The notes under the pieces were generated by a model. It was given only the letters and a program-made list of their open reading frames with translations. It made no database searches and was not told the origin of the DNA. The translations under genes and the position numbers were made by a program. Shown in pieces: positions 28,996 to 42,641 of a stretch of DNA of 64,000 nt (the first letter of the stretch is position 1; the number at the start of each line of letters is the position of its first letter). This DNA is from Puccinia triticina (Eukaryota; Basidiomycota; Pucciniomycetes; Pucciniales; Pucciniaceae). The stretch covers positions 2,128,001 through 2,192,000 of the forward strand of contig NC_070568.1 in assembly GCF_026914185.1 (NCBI RefSeq). Reading direction: 5' to 3'.

Positions 28996-29620
28996 TTAAG
29001 GTGTACTGTAATATTAATGTTACATGTAACTAAACTCTTATAATGACAGTACATTGATGTAACTAGATGTATATGTGTAATACAGATGTAAAATAGAGTA
29101 CTGTGTGTAATGTAGACAATTGCAGGTACTTGGTATGTGTACAGTACTGTGACCACTGACGTGTACTCTGTGGCTGACATCTTATCCACCAAATACACCA
29201 CTCCTTCACAGAATTTACTTGCTCATAATGTGCATGTTAAGAAACACAGCATGTGCCAACCACATTTAGATAGGATATTAAGGATATTATGTAATCAAAG
29301 TTTGAAAATTTAAGAGCACAGTCACACCTTCTTCTGGAGGATACTCTAGTTTTTCAGACACTCAGAACCACAAAAACCCACATCAAACTAGGATCAACCA
29401 CATTACTGCACAACACTCAAATATATTGATGGTTATTAACCTTCCTGTGATTTTTTTTCTTCTTCTCAATTTCACCTTCTCTGGCCTCCTTGACGTGCTT
29501 GTCTTTCCTCCCCTGTATCTTGAAAATCATCAAATCATATATCTGTAATCATCCAATCCAATCAAAGATCACCTCAAAATCATGATGTATCATTCTCTTT
29601 CTGCAGTTTTTCAACGGTGT

Positions 29621-29767
29621 ATCCGCTGGGCTACACTAAAAAAAGCAACCTTTTAGCGTAGCGCAGCAGTTGACCGCTACATGGCCAGACCAAAGAGGAA
29701 TAGCGCAGCGACAACACCGCTGCGCTACTCGCTAAGCGCAGCAATCGTCCGCTACCCTAGCGGAACA
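29621..29767. repeat. Short GC-rich hairpin element (unit 2)
   Basis: Copy of 5316-5462; the perfect 10-bp stem is at 29701-29710 and 29718-29727. Confidence 0.6.
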
Positions 29768-30204
29768 GATCCTTTGAATGTATAATTGGTGGAATGTTGG
29801 AGGATGTTTGAAAGGTTGATGGCGACTTCCAGCATCTTGATCCTACATAACATGCATACCTCAAGCATGTGCTCGTAGCGCCAGATAGTGGTCTTTTTGT
29901 GTGTGTTTCACTGAGACAGTATTGGCCACCGATTATAGGTCAACCTCTTCCAGCGGGGCGAGTTGGGTAGGTCTCTTATGTGGCTAGCGACGTGGCAATG
30001 CGGCTTAGTATTCTGTCAGAGTGCTTCAATGAGAACACGACTCGCGCGTCCCCTTTGCGATCACGGGGCAATCACCTGAACGAGGGTCTTGGCAGCTTGC
30101 GCAGCGCAAAGCACGGAGCCCACCTTCGGCAGCCTATAAAGAACGCACCACCAAGACCGGACTACCTAGCTCCAACACTCCTCCCTACCCACTCAAAAAA
30201 GAAG

Positions 30205-30477
30205 ATGCCTCCTCCACAAGTTGTCGTCGTCAAGAACGAGGGTGGCAAGGAGATTGGAGGCGGCAACCACTACTGCATCATCTGCCGCGCCCCCGCTTCA
30301 TCTACCCCTTCCGGTAAGCACCCCAAGTCCTCTTCATCACATTCCTCTCACAGAATCCCCCGCACACAGCTTAAAAGTTTGAGTTTTGTAAAGCTTGATT
30401 TATTTGAATGTATGAGGTCGGGTTGGATGTGGCCGCAAGACCTGGCTAGTCCTATGACTTCCGAACCCCTGCCCTAA
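30205..30477 (+). CDS. Small-protein array locus 1 (unit 2), acceptor lost
   Basis: Same structure as 5900-6172: exon 1 at 30205-30313, donor GTAAGC, no normal acceptor, unspliced frame open to 30477 (90 residues). TATA box at 30135. Residue 6 is Val, matching locus 5, so Phe in unit 1 is the derived state. Confidence 0.5.
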   Translation: MPPPQVVVVKNEGGKEIGGGNHYCIICRAPASSTPSGKHPKSSSSHSSHRIPRTQLKSLSFVKLDLFECMRSGWMWPQDLASPMTSEPLP

Positions 30478-30987
30478 TATAATGGGGTATGAGCCAATCG
30501 AGCTCTAGAGAAAACTAGAGTTTAAGCTCCCTAGGTCGAACCAGAAACACACACAGCTGAGAATTCTGAGGCGATTGAGTTCGGTGAGGTCCGGTGGATG
30601 TGGCCGTCACACCACCTGAGGCCTCTCACTTCCCCGAAAGGAGGAATAATCTTTACTGCCAGGCAAAGGCCGGATGAGTGTCTCCAGTTTCTGAGAAGAC
30701 TTACAGCGTAGTCGCGACGCGGGTTAGGATTCCGTCCGAGTGCTACACGATCCGCGCGCGCCCTTTGAGATTGAGATCACGCGGTGACTTGTTGCATAAG
30801 CAGAACACGAGTCGCACGTCCTTTGTGGACACGCGGCGGTTGCCTGGACGAGGGTCTTGGCAGTTTGCGCAGCGCGAGACGCTGAGCCCACCCTCGCCTG
30901 TCTATAAAAGACGAACCACCAAGACCGAACTACCTACCTCCAACCACCAACTCGCCCTCCTCCTCACCCCCTCAGAAAAACAAAAAA

Positions 30988-31178
30988 ATGCCTCCCGTTA
31001 CCTGCACCAACCACGGCAAGGAGATTGGTGGCGGCAACCACTACTGCATTATCTGCCGCGCCCCCGCTCCCCCCACCCCTCCCGGTAAGTGAAAAGAATC
31101 CTCTTCACACAACCCGACTCCTGCAGAACGACTCGACTGACCCAAGATTCCACTTATACTTTGATGTTCCCAGCCTGA
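30988..31178 (+). CDS. Small-protein array locus 2 (unit 2)
   Basis: Exon 1 30988-31084, intron 31085-31173, CCTGA 31174-31178; 33 residues identical to unit 1. TATAAAAG at 30903. The second intron has the consensus-like TACTAAT branch sequence that unit 1 lacks. Confidence 0.8.
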
Positions 31179-32233
31179 ATTCTCCTCCCGCCTGAGGCTC
31201 CTGCAAACTTACTTTGGCCTTTCTGGAACTCTTTCTTTTTTTCTCCGAGCAAACCGTAGGTCTCTTTCAACATCCACATCCTCCTCACTCGAAATCAGCC
31301 TTGTACTAATTTTTTCCTCCACTATCAGTCTGTGTATCACACTCGGGCACCATCATGGCTGAGCATCTTATTATCTCAATTGATAAATCGAGGTAAGGTA
31401 TTGGATACTATTGCAATCCTTTCGGTTGAATCACACACTGATATCCTTCCTCTCTTCTCTTAACACTGTGGCGTTTCCGACGGCGGTGGTTTCTTTACTC
31501 TCCCAGTTTCCTTTCTGATTTGCAGCCATATTGTTGTATATTTAGTTCTCTCTTTTTTTGCAGATGTTTTTGAAATTCAATGCCTCTTGCCTTGATCGAG
31601 CTCTGAGAAAAAATAGTCTTTTCATGGAAAGAATTTTGCAATTTTATGTGATCTGTACAATGAACATGATAAAATTTGATGACACTCTTACTCGATCCTT
31701 CCTCTGGCAGGACATTGGGAGATTGAACAGTATTCTTGCTTCTTAAAGCATAGGACACCAATATGCGTCACTTGTCCGTCACCGCCAGCTGAGTAACCAG
31801 GACATTCGCAGCAAAATGGGGTTGAGTCTGATTCCTCCCAATGTGCCAGGTCCGGGTGGATGCGGCTGCCCCACCTTAATTTTACCCTTCTCACTTTCCC
31901 GAAAGGAGAATTGGGAATAATTTAGTGTTTTTTTATATTTGTCCGAACCAGGCCGGCAGAAGGTGTATAGTTTTTTTAGGGGGCTAGCCAAGTCGCGAGG
32001 CGGGTCAGCATTCCGTACGAGTGCTTTGATGCGAAACCCGACTCGCGCGGCCCCTTTGTGATCACGCGGCGGTCGCCTCGACGAGGGTGTTGGCAGCTTG
32101 CGCAGCGTGAGACGCTGAGCCCACCTTCCCCTGTCTATAAAAGACGAACCACCAAGACCGAAGTACCTGCCTCCAACCATCACCTCGCCCTCCTCCTCAC
32201 CCCCTCAGGAAAAACAAAAAGACAAAAACAAAA

Positions 32234-32427
32234 ATGCCTCCCGTTGTCTGCACCAACCACGGCAAGGAGATCGGTGGCGGCAACCACTACTGCATCATCT
32301 GCCGCGCCCCCGCTCCCCCCACCCCTGCCGGTAAGTGAAAAGAATCCTCTTTGTACAATCCGAGTCCTCAAGAGCGGCTCGATTGACCCAACATACCATT
32401 TTTACTCTCATGTTCCTTGTAGCCTGA
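32234..32427 (+). CDS. Small-protein array locus 3 (unit 2)
   Basis: Exon 1 32234-32330, intron 32331-32422, CCTGA 32423-32427; 33 residues as in unit 1. TATAAAAG at 32136. The leader reads GACGAACCACC where unit 1 has GACTAACCACC. Confidence 0.8.
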
Positions 32428-33822
32428 ATGTCCTTTCCCCCTCGTCACGCTTCTGGAATCTTTGTTCGGCCTTTCTCGAAATCTTGTTTACTTGAGCAAG
32501 TTGTAGGTCTCTTTTAGTATCCACATCTTCCTCGCTTGGCATCATCATCGGGCTAATTCCTCTGTGACTTTCCTTCAGTATCAGTCTCTGTTCTTCCTCA
32601 TCATGGCCAACTAGTCAAGTATCTCAATGGGAACATCGAGGTAAAGCATTGGCTGGTATTGAAATCTCTCGGGATGAATTCCATACTGAATCATTTCTCT
32701 TTTCCCGAAATCTTGTTTCAGACGGCGGCGGTCTCTCTACTCTCTCAAACTTTTTTCTGACTTTTAAACTGGTCTTTGTATCTTTAGTTGTCCTTATTTT
32801 CGGGTGTTTCTCAAATCCAATGCCTTTGATTTGTGACCTTCTCAAACTGCGAAAGCCCTTCCTCAGAGTACTTCTTGAATTGTTTTTGGCCTTCAGGAAC
32901 AAACCTGGGATACTCAAGCAATCCTAACTTTTCTTATCCTCATAGTCACCGAATGCATATATCTATATTCCAAGTTTTACAATCGTGCATGGTGTATTTT
33001 CCGAAAGAGAGAAAGAAATCACAATTTACCCTTGCTTAATGTTATTTGGGGAACACGAGCTGCCTCTGTTTCCTGGTCTTCGAGCAGAGTGCAAGCTCTT
33101 CCGAAGTGCCCGGGATTGCCTTAAGAGACAAAGACAAATGTAGTGGCTCGCAAAATGTCCAGAAACAACAATATATATAAGGCCTACCGCTGTCAACCAG
33201 CGTCACCTCGCTCCCATGTTGTGATTCTTTTCCAGTTTCTGCTCGGGGGTATTCACTCATCGAGCCCGATAGAAAACTGTATTTTACCTCCCCTTGGATA
33301 ATATAGTTAGCCCTATTGCATGACTTCTGCCCCCCTCCCCTAGTGTAATCCTGTTTTGCTTTTTCCTCGGGGGTATTAACCAATTGAGCTCGATAGAAAA
33401 ATTGATTTTACTTACCCTCCCTAGGTTGACCCGTACACAGTTGAGAAGTCTGAGGCAGGTTGAGCTCGATAGTTCTGAGGGTTTGAGGTCTCGGTGGATG
33501 TGTCCGTCAGGCCACCTTAGCCCTATAGCTTCCCGAAAGGAGGCATATCTGATTCTTATTATTTGCCGGGAACGGGAAAAAGCATGCTGAGTGTGTAGTT
33601 TACATGTACAGCAAAGTCGCGATGCGGTTTAGTATTCCGTGCGAGTGCTTTGATGAAAACACGTCGCGCGCGCCCCCTTTGAGATCACGCGGTCACGCCC
33701 CAATGCGTGCGCAGCGCAAGACGCCGAGCCCACCTGCACCGGTCTATAAAAGACCAACCACCAAGACCGCACTACCTACCTCCAACCATCACCTCGCCCT
33801 CCTCTTCACCCATAAAAAAAGA

Positions 33823-34019
33823 ATGCCTCCCCCACAAGTTGTCGTCTGCACCAACCACGGCAAGGAGATTGGTGGCGGCAACCACTACTGCATTATCTGC
33901 CGCACCCCCGCTCCCGCCACCCCTCCCGGTAAGTTGAACAAACCCTCTTCGCACGATCCGATCACTTCTGAAACCGACTGACCAGTGATTCAACCTCTGT
34001 TCTAATCTTCCCAGCCTGA
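33823..34019 (+). CDS. Small-protein array locus 4 (unit 2)
   Basis: Exon 1 33823-33928, intron 33929-34014, CCTGA 34015-34019; 36 residues, hybrid type with the short promoter (TATAAAAG at 33745). Confidence 0.78.
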
Positions 34020-34915
34020 ATTTCCCTTCTCGTTAACTTCTAGGCTCCTGCAATCTTGCTTTCGGCTTTCTGGAACTCCTTTTTGTTTTTCCTGAGAAAA
34101 GTGTAGGTGTGTCTCTTCCAGGATCCACATCGAAATCAGCCTTGTATTTGTTCCTTTGTCCTGACTTGATTTTCCGCAAATTTCAGTGCGTGTACATATC
34201 ATAGTCAGTTCAAATCACCCCCGAACAGCCAAGTATCTCAATGCGAACATCGAGGTGAGGTATTGGATACTATTGAAATCTCTCGGGTTGGATTCCACAC
34301 TGAATCCCTCTCCTTTCCCTGACAATTTGTGATATACTTCAGACGGCGGTGGCCTCTCCACTATCCCAATTGTTTCTCTGCTTTTCCACCATGTCTTTGT
34401 ATCTTTAGTTTTCCCTGTTTTCCGGCCTTTCTGAAATTCAAAGCCTTCAATTTTTTTCCTTCTCAAAGTGGGAAAGCCCATTTACATTCCGTCTCAAAGC
34501 ACTCGTCGGATACTCAAGCAATTCTTCATTGTATGTATACTTAGTGGTGAAATGTTGTTGGCCACTTCCAACGCCTTGATCCTACATGATCATGTTTTCA
34601 TACTGCCAAATAGTGGGCTTGTTGCCTACGTTTAACTTTCACCTCGGCATATTCGCCACCGATAAATGCCACTCGTCCAACAAGGCAAGCTGAGTAGGAT
34701 TCTGAGGTGGCTAGCGAAATGGCTGCGTTGTTTTAATATTCCGTCAGAGTGCTTTCGCGGGTCCCCATTGTGATCACGCGGCGGTCGCTTGGACGAGGGT
34801 CTTGGCAGCTTGCGCAGCGCAAAGCACGGAGCCCACGTTCGGCGGTCTATAAAGAACGCACCACCAAGACCGGACTACCTAGCTCCAACACTCCTCCCTA
34901 CCCACTCAAAAAAAG

Positions 34916-35112
34916 ATGCCTCCTCCACAAGTTGTTGTCGTCAAGAACGAGGGTGGCAAGGAGATTGGAGGCGGCAACCACTACTGCATCATCTGCCGCG
35001 CCCCTGCTTCACCTACCCCTTCAGGTAAGCACCCCAAGTCCTCTGCATCACATTCCTCTCGCAGAATCCCTCGGCGGACTCGGCTTCTGATTTCACTCTA
35101 TTCCCAGCCTGA
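34916..35112 (+). CDS. Small-protein array locus 5 (unit 2)
   Basis: Exon 1 34916-35024, intron 35025-35107, CCTGA 35108-35112; 37 residues, NEGG type. TATAAAGA at 34848. Confidence 0.78.
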
Positions 35113-36139
35113 AAACCTTTTCTGCTTTTCTTGATCTGATGGTCGGGCGCCTGGAAGTCTCCCCACCATACTCTTCCTCATGCCGTAGGTTCCTTTCAAT
35201 GTATATTCATCTGGTCTCATTTGCACTGAACTCCCCAGACATTTCTGGTTGCCCTTAGCTCGCCCCTCACGTTTTCTCCGAAAAAAAAAAAAAAAAAAGC
35301 CCTGTTGATCACAGCAGAAAAATCAAGTCGACATATCTACACAACCATGTAAGACTTGCTATCCTCCCAACATTGCTTGGCTATTGGGCTGATCTCTTGA
35401 TCGTTCTCTCCCTTTCGGCCCTCTCGGTACATAGGATCCCCTCCTTTCTGATTTATCTATCTCTTGTTTTTATCACCATCTGTTGTAACTTTACCTTTTC
35501 GATCCTCAGAGTCGCGGAAGTCTGAGCTTTGTAAAGCTTGATTTATTTGAATGTATGAGGTCGGGTTGGATGTGGCCGCAAGACCTGGCTAGCCTTATGA
35601 CTTCCGAACCCCTGCCCTAATATAATCCTGATCGGCTTTTTGGTCGGGGGTATGAACCAATCGAGCTCTAGGGAAAACTAGAGTTTAAGCTCACTAGGTT
35701 GAACCAGAAACACACACAGCTGAGAATTCTGGGGCGAGTTGAGTTCGGTGAGGTCCAGTGGATGTGGCCGTCAGACCACCTGAGGCCTCTCACTTCCCCG
35801 ACAGGAGGAATACTCTTTACTGCCAGGCAAGGGCCGGATGAGTGTCTCTAGTTTCTTAGAAGGCTTACAGCGTAGTCGCGACGTGGGTTAGGATTCCGTC
35901 CGAGTGTCCGCGCGCCCCTTTTGAGATTGAGATCACGCGGTGACTTGTTGCATAAGCAGAACACGAGTCGCACGTCCTTTGTGGACACGCGGCGGTTGCC
36001 TGGACGAGGGTCTTGGTAGTTTGCGCAGCGCGAGACGCTGAGCCCACCTTGCCCTGCCTATAAAAGACGAACCACCAAGACCGAACTACCTACCTCCAAC
36101 CATCACCTCGCCCTCCTCCTGACCTCAGGAAAAAAAACA

Positions 36140-36357
36140 ATGCCTCCCAAAGTTACTGTTGTCTGCACCAACCAGGGCAAGGAGATCGGTGGCGGCAACC
36201 ACTACTGCATCATCTGCCGCGCCCCCGCTCCCACCACCCCCCCCCAGTAAGTGAAAATAATCCTCTTCGCACAACACGACTCCTGCAGAACGACTCGACT
36301 GACCCAAGATTCCACTTTTACTTTGACGCTCCCAGCCTGAATTCTCCTCCCGCCTGA
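36140..36357 (+). CDS. Small-protein array locus 6 (unit 2), frame-shifted tail
   Basis: Carries the same C9 tract as unit 1. Exon 1 ends at 36246 in phase 2; the spliced form ends at 36357 (HLNSPPA tail), and the unspliced form stops at TAA directly after the donor G. TATAAAAG at 36059. Confidence 0.65.
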
Positions 36358-37320
36358 GGCTCCTGCATCCTGCAAACTTACTTTGGCCTTTCTGGAACTC
36401 TTTTTTTTTTTTCTCCGAGCAAACCGTAGGTCTCTTTCAATATCCACATCCTCCTCACTCGAAACCAGCCTTGTACTAATTTTTTCCTCCACTATCAGTC
36501 TATCGCTCGGGCACCATCGTGGCTGAGCATCCGATTATCTCAATTGAAAAATCGAGGTAAGGTATTGGATATTGAAATCCCTCCGGTTGAATAACACACT
36601 GATATCTTTCCACTCTTCTCTTAGCACTGTGGGATACATTTCCGACGGCGGTGGTTTCTTTACTCTCCTTTGTGATTTGCAGCCATGTCGTTATATATTT
36701 AGTTCTCTTTTCGTGCAGATGTTTTTGAAATTCAATGCCTCTTGCCTTAATCAAGCTCCGAGAAAAAATAGTCTTTTCATGATTGAACAGTATTCTTGTT
36801 TCTTAAAGCATAGGACACCAATATGCGTCACTTGTCCAGCACCGCCAGCTGAGTAAACAGGACATTCGCAGCAAAATGGGGTTGAGTCTGATCGCTCCCA
36901 ATGTGCCAGGTCCGGGTGGATGCGGCTGCCCCACCTTAATTTTACCCTTTTCACTTTCCCAAAAGGAGAATTGGGAATAATCTAGTGTTTTTTTATATTT
37001 GTCTGAACCAGGCCGGCAGAAGGTGTACAGTTTTTTTTAGGGGGCTAGCCAAGTCGCGAGGCGAGTCAGCATTCCGTACGAGTGCTTTGATGTGAAACCC
37101 GACTCGCGCGCCCCCTTTGTGATCACGCGGCGGTCGCCTCGACGAGGGTGTTGGCAGCTTGCGCAGCGCGAGACGCTGAGCCCACCTTCGCCTGTATATA
37201 AAAGACGAACCACCAAGACCGAACTACCTCCCTCCAACCATCACCTCGCCTTCCTCCTCACCCCCTCAGGAAAAACAAAAACAAAAACAAAAAAACAACA
37301 ACAAAAAACAAAAAACAAAA

Positions 37321-37514
37321 ATGCCTCCGGTTACCTGCACCAACCACGGCAAGGAGATTGGTGGCGGCAACCACTACTGCATCATCTGCCGCGCCCCCGC
37401 TCCCCCCACCCCTGCCGGTAAGTGAAAAGAATCCTCTTTGCACAATCCGACTCCCGAAGAGCGACTCGACTGACCCAAATTTCCATTTTGACTCTGATCA
37501 TGTTCCTAGCCTGA
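37321..37514 (+). CDS. Small-protein array locus 7 (unit 2)
   Basis: Exon 1 37321-37417, intron 37418-37509, CCTGA 37510-37514; 33 residues. The core promoter is TATATAAAAG rather than CTATAAAAG, a change unique to this copy. The leader contains AACAACAACAA. Confidence 0.8.
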
Positions 37515-38316
37515 ATTTCCTTTCCCCCTCGTCACGCTTCTGGACTCTTTCTTCGGCCTTTCCCGAAATATTGTTGACTTGAGCATGTTGTAGGTCTCTT
37601 TCAATATCCACATCTTCCTCGCTTGGAATCATCATCGGGCTAATTCCTCTGTGACTTTCCTTCAGTATCAGTCTCTGCTCTTCCTCATCATGGCCAGCTA
37701 GTCAAGTATCTCAATGGGAACATCGAGGTAAAGCATTGGCTGGTATTGAAATCTCTCGGGATGAATTCCATACTGAATCATTTCTCTTTTCCCGAAATCT
37801 TGTTTCAGACGGCGGCGGTCTCTCTACTCTCTCAAACTTTTTTCTGACTTTTAAACTGGTCTTTGTATCTTTAGTTGTCCTTATTTTCGGGTGTTTCTGA
37901 AATCCAATGCCTTTGATTTGTGACCTTCTCAAACTGCGAAAGCCCTTCCTCAGAGTACTTCTTGAATTGTTTTTGGCCTTCAGGAACAAACCTGGGATAC
38001 TCAAGCAATCCTTCATTGCATCCTTGCCGTTAAAAGGATGTTATCACCTTGAGATGAGAGCCACTCGTCAAGCATTAAGGCAAGCGGAGTAGGCTTCTCA
38101 GGTGGCTTCCGGCATGACTATGCAGTTTAGTATGCCGTCCGAGTGCTTTCGGGCGTCCCCTCTCGCCCGTCCTCCTTTGTCATCACGCGGCGGTCAGAGG
38201 GTCTTGGCACCTTGCGCAGCGCAAAGCACTGAGCCCACCTTTGCCGCTCTACAAAAGACGCACTACCAAGACCAGACTACCTACCTCCAACCTTCCTGCT
38301 TACCCACTAAAAACAG

Positions 38317-38517
38317 ATGCCTCCTCCACAAGTTATCGTCGTCAAGAACGAGGGTGGCAAGGAGATTGGAGGCGGCAACCACTACTGCATCATCTGCCGC
38401 GCCCCCGCTCCACCTACCCCTCCAAGTAAGCACCCCAAATCCTCTTCATCGCATTACTCGCTAGCTTAGATCCCCTCGACAGGCTCATCTTCTGCTTTCC
38501 CACCATTCCCAGCCTGA
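38317..38517 (+). CDS. Small-protein array locus 8 (unit 2)
   Basis: Exon 1 38317-38425, intron 38426-38512, CCTGA 38513-38517; 37 residues, NEGG type. TACAAAAG at 38250. The upstream flank lacks the 72 bp present in unit 1 (junction 38052/38053). Confidence 0.75.
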
Positions 38518-38864
38518 ACCCCTCTCCTGGTCTTATTTATATGATGCTTTGGCGCCTGGAAGTCTCCCCATCGTACTCCTCCTCGCGGCGTAGGTTCGCT
38601 TCAATGAATAATCATCTGGTATTATTTGTACTAACTCCTTAAATATTTTTGGTCGCCCTTAGTTCTCCCTCCTACCCATTCGCACAAACAACACTCCGGT
38701 CAGTTGATCACCGCAGAATGATCAAGCTGACAGATCTGCGCAACAATGTAAGACTTGTTGTGCTCTCAACATTGCTTGACTATTGGACTGATTTCTCTCT
38801 TTGATCCTCTCCCAGCTTTAAGTACATAGGAGCTCCCTCCTTTCTGATCTATTCATCATTTGTC

Positions 38865-38954
38865 TTTGTCGCCATCTTTTCTCTTTGTCGCCATCTTTTC
38901 TCTTTATCGCCGCTTTTCTCTTTATCGCCACTTTTCTCTTTATCGCCATCTTTC
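38865..38954. repeat. 18-19 bp minisatellite, five copies (unit 2)
   Basis: Same array and copy number as 14633-14722. Confidence 0.85.
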
Positions 38955-39911
38955 ATAATGTTACCTTTTCTTGCTTTTTTGATCCTGAGAGTCACGGAAT
39001 CCATATATTTATTCAAGCTTCCCGATCTTACATCGTGTGTTATCCATAACAGAGAAAGATAGTACAAGTTACCCTTGTTTGATGTTACTTGGGGAGCAAT
39101 GAGCTGCTTGTGTTTCCGGGTCTTCGAAAAGAGGGAAACCTCATCCCAAGGCAGGGCATTCAAGATATATGCATTGGCTCGGCAAGGGACCAGAGAAATA
39201 GGGCCGAGCGCTGTTCCGCCCCTGGTGTGATTTTGTTCCTGTACCCGTGTCCACTCGGGCGTATTCACTTATCGAGCTGGATAGAAAAATTTATTTTACG
39301 GCACCTATGTCAGCCCGTACACACCTTGGAAGTCTGAGGTGTGTAGAGCTTGATTTCTTTGAATGTTTGAGATCGGGGTTGGATGTGGCCGTAAGACCTG
39401 GCTAGCCCTATGACTTCCGACCCTCTCCCCCAGTGTAATCCTATTCGGCTTTTTGATCAGGGGTAGGAACCAATCGAGCTCTAGGGAAAGCTAGATTTTA
39501 CGCTCAGGCGAGTAGAGTTCGGTGAGGTCCGGTGGGTGTGGCCGTCGCATCACCTGAGCCCTGTCAATTTCCGGAAAGGAGAAATAATCTTTACTATCAG
39601 GAAAGGAGAAATAATCTTTACTGTCAGGCAAAGGCCGGCTGAGTGTGTCCAGTTTCTTAGGAGGCTTACAGCGTAGTCGCGACGCCGGTTAGCATTCCGT
39701 CCGAGTGCTACACAATCCGCGCGCCCCCTTTGAGATCACTCGCGCGTCCCCTTTGTGATCACGCGGCGGTCGCCTCGACGAGGGTCTTGGCAGCTTGCGC
39801 AGCGCGAGACGCTGAGCCCACCTTCCCCTGTCTATAAAAGACGGACCACCAAGACCGAATTACCTACCTCCAACCATCACCTCGCCCTCCTCCTGACCTC
39901 AGGATAAAAAA

Positions 39912-40112
39912 ATGCCACCCAAAGTTACTGCTGTCTGCACCAACCAGGGCAAGGAGATCGGTGGCGGCAACCACTACTGCATCATCTGCCGCGCCCCCAC
40001 TCCCCCCACCCCTCCCAGTAAGTGAAATAAAATCTTCTTCGCACAATCTGACTGCTGAAGAGCGACTCGACTGACCCAACATTCCACTTTTACTCTCGTA
40101 TCCCTAGCCTGA
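39912..40112 (+). CDS. Small-protein array locus 9 (unit 2)
   Basis: Exon 1 39912-40017, intron 40018-40107, CCTGA 40108-40112; 36 residues, CTNQG type. TATAAAAG at 39833. The 3' flank runs into a Helitron-like end at 40915. Confidence 0.78.
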
Positions 40113-40914
40113 ATTTTCATCCCCCCTCCTGATCAGGCTCCTGGACCCTTGCTCCGTCTGGAACTCTTTTTTACACGAGCAAAGTGTAGGTCTCTTTCAA
40201 TATCCACACACCTTCCCCGCCCCGAATTATCCTCATACTAATTCCTTCGTGATTTTCCTCCACTATCAGTCTGTGTATCACACTCGGTCCTGATCATGCC
40301 CAAAAATCAAAATATTTAAAGTGGAAAATCAAGGTGGGGATTGGATACTATTGAAATACTTTCAGTTGAATTGTACACTGATATTCTCCCTCTCTTCCTA
40401 ACACTTTGCGATATACCTCAGACGGCGGCGGTATCTCCACTCTTCCTTTTTTGTTTTCCTGCTTTGCAGCTATATTTCTATTCATTTCTTTTTTGTTTGT
40501 TTTTTTTGTTGTAGCCATTTTTGAAATTGAATGCCTCTTGCCTTACTCAAGCTTTGAAAAAAGAAGAAAAAATCCATGATAACCTTGTGAACAAATGATG
40601 AACACTTTGACTGATCAACCCTCCCTCTTGCGGGTTATAAGGAGACTGAACTGCAGTCTTGTCTCTTTTCGACGGGCTAAGATAAGAAAACAGTGTCACT
40701 TCTCCAGTAACGCAAGCTGAGTAAACGGGACATTTGCAGGTAGATAAGGTTGAGAACCAACCAACATGTTTTTCCAGCAATGCAAGATGAACATTTGCAA
40801 GGAAATAGGTTTGCACCTGATTGCTCCCAATTTTCCAGGGCCAGGTGGATATGGCTGTCCCACCTTTTTCCCAAAACTAGAATTGGGAATTATCCAGTTT
40901 TTTTTTTTTATACA

Positions 40915-40944
40915 CTAGAGGCCAAGGCAGCTGCGCCGCTGCAG
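40915..40944 (-). mobile_element. Helitron-like 3' terminus A (unit 2)
   Basis: Copy of 16682-16711 at the same place after array locus 9. Confidence 0.55.
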
Positions 40945-41785
40945 GGTACAACACCCTGAAGACCAGGAACCATTTTTTTATACATGTACAACAAAACATG
41001 TTTAACTATATACATGCAACATTCTAGGTTCAGGTTTAATAAATACCACTATTTGGCATCCACCAATGTGCTGCAGAGGGTGAAAAAGGAAACCCCTGTA
41101 CTGCCAGTTCAACAGAACTCAAGGCTTGGTGAAAGCCAAGTTTAGCTCTCAGGATACCACCCATGTGGTGGATGCCACATCAGCTTGGGAGCTAACCATG
41201 GCTCACTGTTAGCACTGCATCCAGAAAGCTCCTGCGGTGAAGTTTCTCTCAGGTTTGATTCCTGACTTAAAAGTTAAAAGATGGGTGAGAATGAAATCAC
41301 TGTGTAACTACTGTATGGACTAAACACATGTCACAGATTGCACACTCATGTTTTGAGAGGCTGGAGATCCAAGCTCCTTCCTCATCCCAAAATCTACCAT
41401 ATTTGATCCAGAACCCCCAGAACCCCAGACCCCAGGTTGTCTCTTCCTCTCCACAGACCAGAACTTATTATGTACATATCCAGGTTTATTAAAGAGGCAG
41501 TTTTTACAAAATCCAAAAAAAATCCAGAACAAGGGTTCCCCCTGCAAAGTCACCACAACAACAATAATGGTTTCCTCAAGGTACAAATGTGAAAAAAAGT
41601 TGCAAAACAGTGACTTATCAACAAATAGACAGGATAAATGTGAAGCACAAAATCTCTCTGTGAGTATATACAAATTTGATCTCAGAAGAAAAGGATAGAG
41701 AAAAAGGAAAGTGGTTCAGAATCTACAATAATATTCTAAGTATTACATGTGTAAGATTCATGAATAATGTATCTTACATATATAA

Positions 41786-41815
41786 CTAGAGGCCAAAGCA
41801 GCTTTGCCGCTGCAG
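41786..41815 (-). mobile_element. Helitron-like 3' terminus B (unit 2)
   Basis: Copy of 17553-17582. The 187-bp segment missing from unit 1 is intact just to its right. Confidence 0.55.
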
Positions 41816-41940
41816 GGAAGAGCTCCCCCTCCCTTCCCCTCCAAGGCAACCACTCCTTTCTGCCATCTTCCTCATTCCCAAGAGCCCCATCCCACGCAGT
41901 TGCCTTCACTTGTCAGGTGTCTCCTAGTCCTGGGCCAGCT

Positions 41941-42127
41941 CATCAATCATTGCCAGGTGTCTCTTTGACTCTGTCAGCCGCCACAGATAGGCTATCAACA
42001 CAAGACATGACAACAATAGCAAAAGCCCAAAATCTAGCAGGAAACATCACATCCCCAATTTCTCTGGTGCAAAGTCTTGCTGAAATCAGTTGGAGGTCAA
42101 GACAGATGATAAACAAATATGACCAAG
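41941..42127. other. 187-bp segment present in unit 2, deleted in unit 1
   Basis: Unique sequence between shared flanks GGGCCAGCT and TTCTTTGTCTAATAC. It is taken as the ancestral state, because unit 1 shows a filler duplication at the same point. Confidence 0.75.
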
Positions 42128-42234
42128 TTCTTTGTCTAATACATTATCCAAGTCCACAATGTTTGTTTACGCGCTCCCAAGTCTTGGGTTGCTGTGGTGT
42201 AAGAGAAAACATCTCAACATAGTTAAGATGTGTA

Positions 42235-42641
42235 CAGTGGGTGCGCTATAGTTTTTGGTGCGGGGTGAAAACATGTAACAACCCAAGTTCACCCAAGTTT
42301 AACTGAGAGGCATATCACCCATGACCCAGCTCACCTCTCATCATTGGTCAGCAATCAACACCAGCAACACCCCCAATACCTCATGAAACCATTCCCAACT
42401 CCCTCCGCATACCCTCATGATTCTCTCATATTTTTTGAAAAAATATCCAGCAAGTCAAACATTTTCTGATAATTTCATCATGTTTTATCTTTTCTTCTAC
42501 TTGCTGTGTAATTATAATGTCTTTTGCATCTTTTTCCTTGACCCCTTGAGCCCTCCTGAGAAATAAAATGGAGCTTTAAAAGTCCTCCTTGTCCCTCAAA
42601 AATTAAAAAATGGTGCGCCAAAAATTATAGCGCACCCACTG
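42235..42641. mobile_element. 407-bp Tc1/mariner-like MITE (unit 2)
   Basis: Same element, same length and same TA flanks as 17833-18239. Confidence 0.85.
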